This document shows positions 51,453-60,243 of a stretch of 64,000 nt of DNA, piece by piece. Source of the stretch: Paucibacter sp. B2R-40 (GTDB taxonomy: Bacteria > Pseudomonadota > Gammaproteobacteria > Burkholderiales > Burkholderiaceae_C). The stretch's first letter is position 1. Each line of letters opens with the position of its first letter. The translations under genes were made by a program, and so were the position numbers. A model generated the notes under the pieces. That model saw nothing but the letters and a program-made list of their open reading frames with translations. It was not told the origin of the DNA and did no database searches. Location: positions 241,246 through 305,245 of the forward strand of contig NZ_JAJIRP010000008.1 in NCBI RefSeq assembly GCF_025717555.1, written 5' to 3'.

Positions 51453-54185
51453 ATGGCAGACATCAACCGAGTCACACTCTTCGGCAAGTTGAACAGCGCG
51501 GCCTACAAGGCGGTTGAGGGGGCCACGGTATTCTGCAAGCTGCGCGGCAACCCCTATGTAGAGCTCGAGCATTGGATTGCGCAAATCCTGCAAAGCGCCG
51601 ACTCCGACTGGCACCGCATCATCAAGCATGGCCAGCTTGACCAGTCGGCGCTCGCCAAGGATCTGACCGCCGCACTCGACCGCTTGCCGCGCGGTGCCAC
51701 CAGCATCTCAGACATTGCCGAGAACATCGCCGACTCGATTGAGCGCGGTTGGGTCTACGGCACGCTACTCTACGGCGACAACACCGTGCGCACCGGCTAT
51801 GTGTTGATCGGCATGCTCAAGACCAAGACCTTGCGCAACGCGTTGATCGCGATCAGCCGCCAGTTCGAAAAGCTCAAGGTCGAAGACCTCAGCGACAACC
51901 TGGCCAAGATCCTGGCCGGCTCACCCGAAGAAGGCCTGGGTGCCACCGATGGTTCTTCAGCCGGCGGCAGCGCACCGGGCGAAGACACGGGTGCCATGGC
52001 CCCAGCCGCGATGGGCAAGCAAGAAGCCTTGAAGAAATTCACCGTCGACCTGACGGCTCAGGCTAGAGAGGGCAAGATGGACCCCATCGTCGGCCGCGAC
52101 GACGAGATCCGCCAAGTGGTTGACATCTTGATGCGCCGCCGCCAGAACAACCCCATCCTGGTCGGTGAGGCCGGCGTCGGCAAAACGGCGGTGGTCGAAG
52201 GCTTTGCCCAGCGCATTGCGCGTGGCGATGTGCCGCCGAGCTTGAAGGATGTGGAATTACGCTCGCTCGATGTGGGCCTTCTGCAAGCTGGGGCCAGCAT
52301 GAAGGGCGAGTTCGAGCAGCGCCTGCGCTCGGTGATCGAAGAGGTGCAGGCCAGCGCCAAACCCATCATTTTGTTCATTGACGAAACCCACACCCTGGTC
52401 GGTGCGGGCGGTGCCGCCGGCACCGGCGATGCAGCTAATTTGTTGAAGCCCGCCTTGGCGCGCGGCACGCTGCGCACCATCGGTGCAACGACCTTTGCCG
52501 AGTACAAAAAGCACATCGAGAAAGACCCGGCACTGACCCGGCGGTTCCAGACCGTGCAGGTGGACGAGCCGGACGAGGCCAAGGCGATTTTGATGATGCG
52601 CGGCGTTGCCAGCACGATGGAAAAACACCACAAGGTGCAGATCCTCGACGAGGCGCTGGAGGCGGCCGTGCGCCTGAGCCACCGCTACATCCCGGCGCGC
52701 CAGTTGCCCGACAAGTCGGTCAGCCTGCTCGACACCGCCTGCGCCCGTGTCGCGGTCAGCCTGCACGCCACCCCCGCCGAGGTGGATGACTGCCGCAAGC
52801 GCATCGAGGCGCTGGAGACGGAGCTCGGCATCATCGCCCGCGAGAAGGCGATCGGCATCGACATTGGCAAGCGCGAGAGCGAAGCCAGCGAGTTCCTGGC
52901 CAGTGAGCGTGATCGTCTGGCGGGCCTGGATGCCCGCTGGGCCGAGGAAAAAGCGTTAGTCGACCAATTGTTAGACCTGCGCGCCAAGCTGCGCGCCGGC
53001 ATTCGCCCGGTGGAAGGTACCGGCAGTAAGTTGGAGGCCGAAGCGGCCGCCGAGGCTGCGGCCGAAGGTTTGACCGAAGGCGACAGAGAAGCTGAGCGTT
53101 TGGCGTTGCTGGCGCAATTGAACGAAGTGCAAGCCAAGCTCAGCACCTTGCAAGGCGAAACGCCGCTGATCCTGCCCACGGTGGACTACCAGGCCGTCGC
53201 GGCCGTGGTGGGCGACTGGACCGGCATCCCGGTCGGCCGCATGGCCCGCAACGAGATCGAGACCATTCTGAAGGTGGCCGATTCGCTGGCGCAGCGCGTG
53301 ATCGGCCAAGACCACGCGATGGAGATGATCGCCAAGCGCATCCAGACCTCGCGCGCCGGCTTGGATAACCCGAACAAGCCGATAGGGGTCTTCATGCTGG
53401 CCGGCACCTCGGGCGTAGGCAAGACCGAGACCGCCTTGGCGCTGGCCGAGGCCTTGTACGGTGGCGAGCAGAACATGATCACCGTCAATATGAGCGAGTA
53501 TCAGGAAGCGCACACGGTCAGTACCTTGAAGGGCGCGCCTCCGGGTTATGTCGGTTATGGCGAGGGCGGCGTGTTGACCGAAGCGGTGCGCCGCAAGCCT
53601 TATAGCGTGGTGCTGCTGGACGAGGTGGAGAAAGCCCATCCGGATGTGCACGAAATGTTCTTCCAAGTCTTTGACAAAGGCTTTATGGAAGACGGGGAAG
53701 GGCGGTTTATTGACTTTAAAAACACGCTGATTCTGTTGACGACCAATGCCGGAACCGATTTGATCGCTGGCCTGTGCAAAGACCCCGATCTGATGCCCGA
53801 TCCGGAAGGCATGGCCAAGGCACTGCGTGAGCCGCTGTTGAAAATATTCCCGCCGGCCTTGTTGGGGCGCTTGGTGGCAATTCCTTATTACCCGCTGTCG
53901 GATGAGATGCTGGGCAAGATCGTTGTGCTGCAACTGAATCGGATCAAGAAGCGGGTCGAGGCGCGTTACAAGATTCCGTTCAATTACAGCGATGAGGTCG
54001 TGAAACTGGTGGTTTCGCGCTGTACCGAATCGGAGTCCGGTGGGCGGATGATTGATGCGATTCTCACCAATACCATGCTGCCGGATATTTCGCGTCAGTT
54101 CCTGACTCGGATGATGGAGGGGAATGAGATTGCGGGGGTGACAGTGGATGTGGGTGGCGGGGAATTTGCTTACACGTTTGCGTGA
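51453..54185 (+). CDS. tssH: T6SS sheath-recycling ATPase TssH (ClpV)
   Basis: 910 residues. An N-terminal Clp-N domain binds TssC; two AAA+ modules follow, with Walker A GEAGVGKTAVVEG and Walker B IILFIDETHTLVG in the first, and GTSGVGKTETALALAE and VVLLDEVEKAHPDV in the second, and a middle coiled-coil (about 410-540). The linker between N and D1 is Gly/Ser/Ala-rich. The protein takes apart contracted sheaths using ATP. It is the last core gene of the plus-strand run; base composition drops sharply right after its stop. Confidence 0.97.
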   Translation: MADINRVTLFGKLNSAAYKAVEGATVFCKLRGNPYVELEHWIAQILQSADSDWHRIIKHGQLDQSALAKDLTAALDRLPRGATSISDIAENIADSIERGWVYGTLLYGDNTVRTGYVLIGMLKTKTLRNALIAISRQFEKLKVEDLSDNLAKILAGSPEEGLGATDGSSAGGSAPGEDTGAMAPAAMGKQEALKKFTVDLTAQAREGKMDPIVGRDDEIRQVVDILMRRRQNNPILVGEAGVGKTAVVEGFAQRIARGDVPPSLKDVELRSLDVGLLQAGASMKGEFEQRLRSVIEEVQASAKPIILFIDETHTLVGAGGAAGTGDAANLLKPALARGTLRTIGATTFAEYKKHIEKDPALTRRFQTVQVDEPDEAKAILMMRGVASTMEKHHKVQILDEALEAAVRLSHRYIPARQLPDKSVSLLDTACARVAVSLHATPAEVDDCRKRIEALETELGIIAREKAIGIDIGKRESEASEFLASERDRLAGLDARWAEEKALVDQLLDLRAKLRAGIRPVEGTGSKLEAEAAAEAAAEGLTEGDREAERLALLAQLNEVQAKLSTLQGETPLILPTVDYQAVAAVVGDWTGIPVGRMARNEIETILKVADSLAQRVIGQDHAMEMIAKRIQTSRAGLDNPNKPIGVFMLAGTSGVGKTETALALAEALYGGEQNMITVNMSEYQEAHTVSTLKGAPPGYVGYGEGGVLTEAVRRKPYSVVLLDEVEKAHPDVHEMFFQVFDKGFMEDGEGRFIDFKNTLILLTTNAGTDLIAGLCKDPDLMPDPEGMAKALREPLLKIFPPALLGRLVAIPYYPLSDEMLGKIVVLQLNRIKKRVEARYKIPFNYSDEVVKLVVSRCTESESGGRMIDAILTNTMLPDISRQFLTRMMEGNEIAGVTVDVGGGEFAYTFA

Positions 54186-54259
54186 GTGTCAGCTTTTGTG
54201 GCGAGACTTCAAACTAAATTCTTAAATCCATCTTTTGATTGTTTAATGAGGAACTGGCG

Positions 54260-55282
54260 ATGAATAAAAATAAGCTGACTCGTTGGAATGATACGATTAG
54301 ATATTTGAATGATAGTTTTCCGACTGCCGCTCCTAGAATAGGCGATCACATCAACACCATTGTCTCCGATAATCCGACACGCGAGTCAATATCGGAGCAA
54401 TTGGCTTTAGGTAGTGCCAATCGTGTTCATAAGAATACTGACGCCAATAAGAATGCTCGGCACGCCCTTCGAGGCTTGTTATTATGCCAGCGCATCTATT
54501 TTTCCGAAAAATGGGCTAATTCCAACTTCGTCGGCGAGCCCGTAGCGGTGCCACTTTCAGCGCTCGACGCGAATTGGAGGACATTGAGCTTAAACACATG
54601 GGGAATGAGAAGCGAGGCGAGTATTCTTGATGCGATTGCCATGTTTGCAACCGTTCCGAATGTCAGCGCGAGCGATGTCTCAGTTGTAGCAAAGCTCGGC
54701 CCGCCGACCGGGTTAAGGCCTGCGATCGCGGGCAACCTGGAAGCGTGTAGATCGACCTTCGAAGTGACCGGAGCCGCCGAGACATGCTATCGCGGGGTGC
54801 TTGGTTGGTTATTGAAATCCGGGTTGGTGTCGTTTCGGTGGTTTATGCAAAACGCAGCGCCTACTGGTGAAGCTTCGCTGAAGGCGCTTTTTGGAGACGG
54901 TGAGGTAGTGTGGACTTCAGATCAGATTTTTGTTGATGGCAGTGTACTTCCCGACGTTGAAGCTGGATATATTGTCCACATGTGGAATGAGAATACTGGA
55001 CCTGCTGGCTGGAATGGGCACTGGGTTATTAGTAATGGGGATGGCACATTTTGTGGAGTGAATAATGGCGAGGTTAAAGCGGGGCTAGGGCGAGTACAGG
55101 TACTAAAAAATTACTCCAATAATGGCACCTTAAGGAGCCAGTTTGAAGGCTATGGCGGATATGAGATGAAGGAAGTCAAAGGAAGCGGAGGATTCTTGAC
55201 GCTTGTAGAGAAAACACCTCGTGAGGCCACAAAGGGGAAAATGGTTAAATTCAATCCACTAAATTTACCCGGGCGTATGTAG
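54260..55282 (+). CDS. Putative T6SS effector with NlpC/P60-like Cys-His arrangement
   Basis: 340 residues from the ATG at 54260 (GAGGAA six bases upstream). No signal peptide. The N-terminal half is helical and unassigned. The C-terminal half looks like a papain-fold amidase: Cys176 in AETCYRGVLGWLLKSGLVS, a loop, and His254 in AGYIVHMWNE followed by WNGHWVISNGDGTFCGVNN, the order seen in NlpC/P60 and related cell-wall hydrolases. The DNA is far more AT-rich than the neighbours: 54241-54300 has 22 G+C of 60. Position right after tssH and foreign composition fit an acquired T6SS cargo that attacks peptidoglycan or proteins. The enzymatic call is tentative. Confidence 0.6.
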   Translation: MNKNKLTRWNDTIRYLNDSFPTAAPRIGDHINTIVSDNPTRESISEQLALGSANRVHKNTDANKNARHALRGLLLCQRIYFSEKWANSNFVGEPVAVPLSALDANWRTLSLNTWGMRSEASILDAIAMFATVPNVSASDVSVVAKLGPPTGLRPAIAGNLEACRSTFEVTGAAETCYRGVLGWLLKSGLVSFRWFMQNAAPTGEASLKALFGDGEVVWTSDQIFVDGSVLPDVEAGYIVHMWNENTGPAGWNGHWVISNGDGTFCGVNNGEVKAGLGRVQVLKNYSNNGTLRSQFEGYGGYEMKEVKGSGGFLTLVEKTPREATKGKMVKFNPLNLPGRM

Positions 55283-55589
55283 TCACTGCCATTCTGATGA
55301 GATTTACTGAAAAATAGCTTGGTCATTGCCCGTAAATTTCCTCTTGTGCCAGCCCTCTGGGGGTACCCAGGGTATTGAATTGAAAAATTACTGACCGGAA
55401 TTCAAAATCCTTCCTGGATTTTATTTTTTTGAGGTTAGGTCTTGAATCTGAACACCCAGCTCTTGACCAGCAGGCCCGCAATCAGAACAAATTTTGGATT
55501 CAAGGCCTGCCGCCATGTCTTTCTTTGAATTAATGACTTGGTCCCAGGTTGTCGCTTTTTCATATTTTCTTGACTAACAAGGAGCGCAG
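55283..55589. other. AT-rich intergenic stretch between the two tail genes
   Basis: 307 bases with no open frame of note. T-rich tracts (around 55421-55430 and 55555-55570) may hold a promoter for the next gene, but no clear -35/-10 pair is visible. It may be the remnant of an earlier gene. Confidence 0.4.
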
Positions 55590-56477
55590 ATGAGTTTCAG
55601 TAAATTGCAAGACTTGGGCGTGCCAACCGCTTGGGCCGCACATCTCAAAGATAGCTACAAAAAGTGTCGCGGTGACCATACGGACAGTTGGTATTCTTGG
55701 GCCAAGACTCAATTTCGAAGTGGGAATAGGGCTGATACCGCTGTAGCTACCACAGGTCATGTTGCAACTGCCGGTGGAGTTGTTACCGGTGCACTAGCTC
55801 TACCGGGGGCGAGCACGGTTGCCGCTGCTGCATTTGGAACGGCGGCAGGAGCTGCTACTTTGTATGCTCTTCCCTTGGTTATTACTGCCGCCGCGATTGC
55901 ATACTGGGGATACAAAAAAAGCGAGAAAAATAAAATAAATAAGGAAATTTGGGATTTTTGGACATCAAAGGTTCGCGGCCAACCCGCCATTGTCTTGAGC
56001 AGTATTCCGAAGGAAAAATACCTGCTGTGGCTTGGCTGGTTTGCAGACGAAGGGATAGCCAACATGAATCACATGGGGGCCAAGAATGAGGAGGCGAAAC
56101 AAACATTCGATAAAAAATATAATGCCATCAAGAGCGATTCAGTCTCACTTGAGGCAAAAATTAGTTTATTTAACCGGCCTGGGCTTCGCCCACCCACGGA
56201 GGCTAAAAAAAGGGCTGAAGAACTTAAGCGCTTGAATGATGAGCGGGACAAATTGGCGCTAAAATTTATCGACCTTGGTAAAGACCTGCAATACATCATC
56301 TATCGCGTCGAAAGATTTTTGATGTACCACGCAATGCTCGACCTCACAGTCCGTGGGCTGGAAAGTTATACGGATGTAGTGGCAATTGAACGAGATGCGC
56401 AAACCGCTTTTACTCAACAAACTGACTCATACAAGGCTTTGCGTGACTTAATGGCATTGCTGCCACCTGCCAAGTAA
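55590..56477 (+). CDS. Uncharacterised protein with a Gly/Ala-rich hydrophobic hairpin
   Basis: 295 residues; AAGGAG precedes the ATG. Residues about 48-106 form two closely spaced hydrophobic segments rich in Ala and Gly (VATAGGVVTGALALPGAS; AAGAATLYALPLVITAAAIA), followed by a Lys-rich patch and a helical C-terminal region with a probable coiled coil (EAKKRAEELKRLNDERDKLA). No signal peptide. AT-rich like the gene before it (55921-55980 has 22 G+C of 60). The hairpin shape resembles pore-forming cargos, but an inner-membrane immunity protein or chaperone for the upstream protein is equally possible. I do not recognise a family. Confidence 0.55.
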   Translation: MSFSKLQDLGVPTAWAAHLKDSYKKCRGDHTDSWYSWAKTQFRSGNRADTAVATTGHVATAGGVVTGALALPGASTVAAAAFGTAAGAATLYALPLVITAAAIAYWGYKKSEKNKINKEIWDFWTSKVRGQPAIVLSSIPKEKYLLWLGWFADEGIANMNHMGAKNEEAKQTFDKKYNAIKSDSVSLEAKISLFNRPGLRPPTEAKKRAEELKRLNDERDKLALKFIDLGKDLQYIIYRVERFLMYHAMLDLTVRGLESYTDVVAIERDAQTAFTQQTDSYKALRDLMALLPPAK

Positions 56478-56712
56478 AGAAACTTTGACCTCAATTCATG
56501 ACCGGCGTTGAGGGGGAAAATTGAATATATATTCAACCGTTCGAGGAAGTCAGGCTCAGGCGCGGTCAAGGTCCACAAATCAATATTGCGTTGTTTGTGC
56601 AATTGCCTTGCCGTCGATGCCATGTGGCGGGCAGCCAAATCAATCGACCGCAACCATTTACCCCTGTTGCCAAACCGTCGCCTGCCGCATGATCGTCAGC
56701 CGCCGGAGCGAA

Positions 56713-57657
56713 ATGAGCGCAGCCGGCTTCAGGCATTACTTGCAAATCGAAGCGCGTCAAGCCCAAGGTCGGCTGGCTCGCGCCAAACTGGCTCAAGAGA
56801 AGAGCGAAACCGAGATGCAGCAGAACGTGGCGGCTTGGGGCAGACTGAGGCAATACCTGGCGCCCGAAAGTTCGCTGTTGTCGCTCGTGCAATTGGTGGT
56901 CCCGTCCGGACCACGGCAGGCTAGCCAAGTGACAGCGCAGCGTCGGCAAAAATACCGCGACCATCTCACCAAGATCATTGCCGAAGCCTTGAATGAGCCT
57001 GAACCTGAGGCTCAGCGCGTGTCAGAGCCGCAGCCGCAGCAAGCAAACTCTGATGGGCCAAGCCCCGCCTCCCAAACCTTCGCTTCCAAGTTGCCTGGCC
57101 GCCTCTGTGCCTTTTGCGGTGGAGGCTGTTGCACGCGCGGCGGCAATGAAGCCTATCTGACGGCAGCAACGATGCGCCGTGTGTTGGCCGAGCAGCCCAA
57201 GTTGCAAACGTCTAAGCGATTGCTCGACTGTTATCTGGATCGGGTACCGAGCAAGTCGCAGTCCGGTTCCTGTATCAACCACGGGCCGCAGGGCTGTAGC
57301 TTGAGCCGCGAGATGCGCAGCGATATTTGCAACAACTACGCCTGCGAAGCGCTGGCGCGGCTTCAATATGCGCAGCGCCAGGCCGAGAAATCGACGCCTC
57401 AGCCTGCAGAACTTGCCGTGCTGGTCTTGCGCCGCAAGCAGGATAACTGGCTTCGCGGCACGCTGGGGCTGGACAACGCGATCAAGGCCGGCGCCATATT
57501 GAGCGAATCCGGGATTGAGCATCTCACCGCGTCGCGTCCGCTTGGCATAAAAAGAGCCAAGCGCTCAGTGGATCAAGCAGACGATCGCTCTGGCAACAGT
57601 GTGCCAGCATCGGCGTCACTGCAGACTGTTTGCCTTGATTCGCTCGACTCGATTTGA
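56713..57657 (+). CDS. YkgJ-type cysteine-cluster protein
   Basis: 314 residues from the ATG at 56713 (GGAG just upstream). The frame is open back to 56521 with more cysteines, and a longer start at 56521 or 56689 cannot be excluded. The N-terminal 110 residues are helical (QGRLARAKLAQEKSETEMQQ). The C-terminal part has the metal-chelating cluster expected of the YkgJ family: LCAFCGGGCCTRGG, then SCINHGPQGCSLSREMRSDI with CNNYAC directly after. Such clusters probably bind zinc or iron; the role of the family is not known. Not obviously tied to the T6SS. Convergent with the next gene, four bases apart. Confidence 0.75.
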   Translation: MSAAGFRHYLQIEARQAQGRLARAKLAQEKSETEMQQNVAAWGRLRQYLAPESSLLSLVQLVVPSGPRQASQVTAQRRQKYRDHLTKIIAEALNEPEPEAQRVSEPQPQQANSDGPSPASQTFASKLPGRLCAFCGGGCCTRGGNEAYLTAATMRRVLAEQPKLQTSKRLLDCYLDRVPSKSQSGSCINHGPQGCSLSREMRSDICNNYACEALARLQYAQRQAEKSTPQPAELAVLVLRRKQDNWLRGTLGLDNAIKAGAILSESGIEHLTASRPLGIKRAKRSVDQADDRSGNSVPASASLQTVCLDSLDSI

Positions 57658-57661
57658 AGGG

Positions 57662-59011
57662 CTAGCCAAGCTCACCGCCATGCGCAGCAAATGCCGCAAA
57701 CAACAGCCCCCGTACCGGGAGATCACTTTCCGTGCGCAGGGTGACGTGATTGACGGCTTTGATCGACAGTCCTGCACCTTCGAGTAGGCCGCGCACATAT
57801 GGGTCGCTATGGCTGTAGCGCCCGTGAGGGTGCAAGGTGTATCCAGGGTCGCTGTTCGTGCTGCGCTCTTCGACCGTGAAGACCAGATAGCCGCCGGGAC
57901 GAAGCGCTTGTGTAGCGGCGACCACGGCCTGCTGCAAGACACCGAAATAGCACAAGGTATCGGCTGCGAGGATCAGGTCAAATTGGCTCGGGTGGGCGCT
58001 CAAAAAGTCTGTGAGTTCAGCCTGTTCTAGCCGGTCGTAGCTGTGGTGAAGGGCAGCCTTGTCCAGCATGCCTTTGGACAAGTCCACGCCAATAAGTGTC
58101 GCCGCATAGGGTTTGAGGTAAGGGGCACACAGACCGGTGCCGCAGCCGGCGTCGAGCACCTGTAGCTTGGCGGCGGGCGCGCCCAGAAGTTCCGCCACCA
58201 GGCCACCCGTCAGCGCGGGCGCGCGATAGTCCAAGCGGGCTAGCACTTCGTCAAAGCTTTCGGCGAAGCTGTTGAAAGTGTCTTTTACATAGCCGTCGGA
58301 GGCTCGACTGAGCCGGGATTCGCCCTCGTAGGCCGCAATCATGTGTTCGATAACGGGGTTGTGGGGATCGAGCTCTTGCCACTGCTTGTAGACGGTCAAC
58401 GCTTCATCAAAGCGTTTGCAAATGGCCAGGGCATTGCCCAAATCTTGGTAGGCCCTGGGCGCGTAAGGGGCCAGTGCGATAGCGCGGCGGTAGGCCGTGA
58501 GTGCGCCTTCAAGGCGGCCGCATTTCTTGAGCACGTTGCCGAGGTTGTGCCAGGCCTCAGCAAAGTCCTCTTTGAGCACGATGGCTTGCTGGTAGCTGGC
58601 AATCGCCTCATCAAAGCGGTTTTGTTTGGTCAGCACCACACCCAAGTTGTTGTGTGCGGCCACAAATTGCGGGCGCAGAGCAATCGCGGATCGGTAAGCT
58701 GCTTCAGCTCGCGTCACCTCGCCGAGCTCTTTGTAGACGTTGCCGAGGTTGCTATGGGCGTCCACATACCCCGGCACCAGGTTGACAGCGCGGTTGATTA
58801 GTATGGCGGCTTCGCGGGGCCGGCCGAGCTGGTGTTCGGCGACGCCCAAATAGTGCAATGCATCGGGCAGTTCGGGAGCCAAGCTGAGGATCACGCGGTA
58901 ATGATCGGCCGCCGCCTGAATTTGCCCGGCCTGGTGTTTGGCCATGGCCGCCTGCATGTTGACTTGCAAATGAAGGAAATGCTTCGCGGTCGGGGGCTGC
59001 TTGCGCTTCAT
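57662..59011 (-). CDS. TPR-repeat protein with C-terminal SAM methyltransferase domain
   Basis: 449 residues from the ATG at 59011; an upstream in-frame start at 59131 adds 40 residues with no family look. Six or so TPR units fill residues 15-245 (for example DAHSNLGNVYKELGEVTRAE; AWHNLGNVLKKCGRLEGALT). The methyltransferase domain follows, with motif I VLDAGCGTGLCAPYL, GVDLSKGMLDKA, FDLILAADTLCYFG and LRPGGYLVFTVEE. The fold binds S-adenosylmethionine; the substrate is unknown. Related TPR-methyltransferases occur widely in proteobacteria, often as lone genes. Confidence 0.85.
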   Translation of the reverse strand: MKRKQPPTAKHFLHLQVNMQAAMAKHQAGQIQAAADHYRVILSLAPELPDALHYLGVAEHQLGRPREAAILINRAVNLVPGYVDAHSNLGNVYKELGEVTRAEAAYRSAIALRPQFVAAHNNLGVVLTKQNRFDEAIASYQQAIVLKEDFAEAWHNLGNVLKKCGRLEGALTAYRRAIALAPYAPRAYQDLGNALAICKRFDEALTVYKQWQELDPHNPVIEHMIAAYEGESRLSRASDGYVKDTFNSFAESFDEVLARLDYRAPALTGGLVAELLGAPAAKLQVLDAGCGTGLCAPYLKPYAATLIGVDLSKGMLDKAALHHSYDRLEQAELTDFLSAHPSQFDLILAADTLCYFGVLQQAVVAATQALRPGGYLVFTVEERSTNSDPGYTLHPHGRYSHSDPYVRGLLEGAGLSIKAVNHVTLRTESDLPVRGLLFAAFAAHGGELG

Positions 59012-59214
59012 AGACTCAGGATAAGGACGATGACTGAACTGAGTGGCAATCATCCTGCAGTACTGGGAAAGCCGGCAAGTTGCTGGGGCGCCCTCAAGCG
59101 AACATTGCCGAGCCGATGCAAGCTTAGCCAAGCATCGATGATGCGGGCGTCAAAGGACTGACTTCAATACGCCATATCCGTCTGAATGCAGGTCAACCCC
59201 GCTGGTCCGTTTGG

Positions 59215-59814
59215 TCAACGTCCGACCGTCACACGCCGGTTTTCGGCCGCAGTCGGCATCCCAGGCTTCAACAACTCCTTGGATCCCACGCCGGCGACGT
59301 CGAACATGCCAGCATCAACACCCTTGTTGACCAAGTAACGTTTAACTTCTTCGGCACGGCGCTGAGAGAGCGCCAGATTGGCCGCCTCTTCACCGCTGCT
59401 GTCGGCATGGCCGACGATGCGGATCTTCTTGGTCGAGCCCGTCTTGCCCTTCAAGACCTCTGCAAAGACGTCAAGTTGCTGTTTGAGTGATTCGGGCAAG
59501 GTGGCCGAACCAATCGCGAAGGCCACGGCGCTGAGCGAGAAAGTGGTGGCCGGCTTGAAGCCCATGCATTTGAAGCCGCTCTTGATCAACTCCTCGCACA
59601 TGTCTTCCGGAAACAGACCTTCCTTGAGCGTCACAGCGTCGGGTACTTTGCTGCCCAGGTCCGTCATCGGTGCGGTGAGCGTCGCGGCAGCAGGAGCGGC
59701 GTTTGAGGCTGAAGTTTGAGCACTCGCCCCAACAGCGGCAGCCAAGAAAATCGCGCCCAAACTCAGCCGCAGCGCAGCATTGGAAACCTCAGAAACTGAC
59801 AATTGCTTAGACAT
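59215..59814 (-). CDS. OmpA-family exported protein
   Basis: 199 residues with a signal peptide (LSLGAIFLAAAVGASAQ, cleavage near residue 33). The C-terminal 120 residues are an OmpA-like peptidoglycan-binding domain: FAIGSATLPESLKQQLDVFA, KIRIVGHADSSGEEAANLAL, SQRRAEEVKRYLVNKG and ENRRVTV. The linker holds two cysteines (DMCEELIKSGFKC). It is divergent from the TpsB gene and may belong to the same surface locus. Confidence 0.85.
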   Translation of the reverse strand: MSKQLSVSEVSNAALRLSLGAIFLAAAVGASAQTSASNAAPAAATLTAPMTDLGSKVPDAVTLKEGLFPEDMCEELIKSGFKCMGFKPATTFSLSAVAFAIGSATLPESLKQQLDVFAEVLKGKTGSTKKIRIVGHADSSGEEAANLALSQRRAEEVKRYLVNKGVDAGMFDVAGVGSKELLKPGMPTAAENRRVTVGR

Positions 59815-60243
59815 GACGGTTCACCTCGGAGAGTCCGACTGCATCGACAGCATCGGTTGTTAACTGAAAAGACTTGCGCAGTGCCGGCAGCCCAGATGCT
59901 GAAGCATTGAGACGCGCAAACTTGCGCCGGTATCAACTGGAGATTGCGCGAGATTCTCGCACCTTGTTGTGTCAAATAACACGCGACACAGCTGCCCAAA
60001 TGGCTCGGGGTTTTCCATGAGCGCATAGGCACCGTGCTTTGCGTCTGTTCATACATGATTGCCTGTTTCTCATCGCTTGGCCAGCACGCGTGAATATATC
60101 CACCAGACACTGTGTTTTCAAGCAGATGTGCTACAAGGCCGGGTGTTTTCGGCAGATGCGTTGGTCCAGCTGCCAGCAGCGCTTGCGCAGCCATATGAAC
60201 ACCAACTCCACAAAAAAATCACCGGCAAGTCGTTAGGGAATTT
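59815..60243. other. Divergent intergenic region between the OmpA-like and tpsB genes
   Basis: 429 bases with no supported gene. It should carry promoters in both directions. GCGAGATTCTCGC (59948-59960) is a short palindrome that could be an operator. No other structure stands out. Confidence 0.4.
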
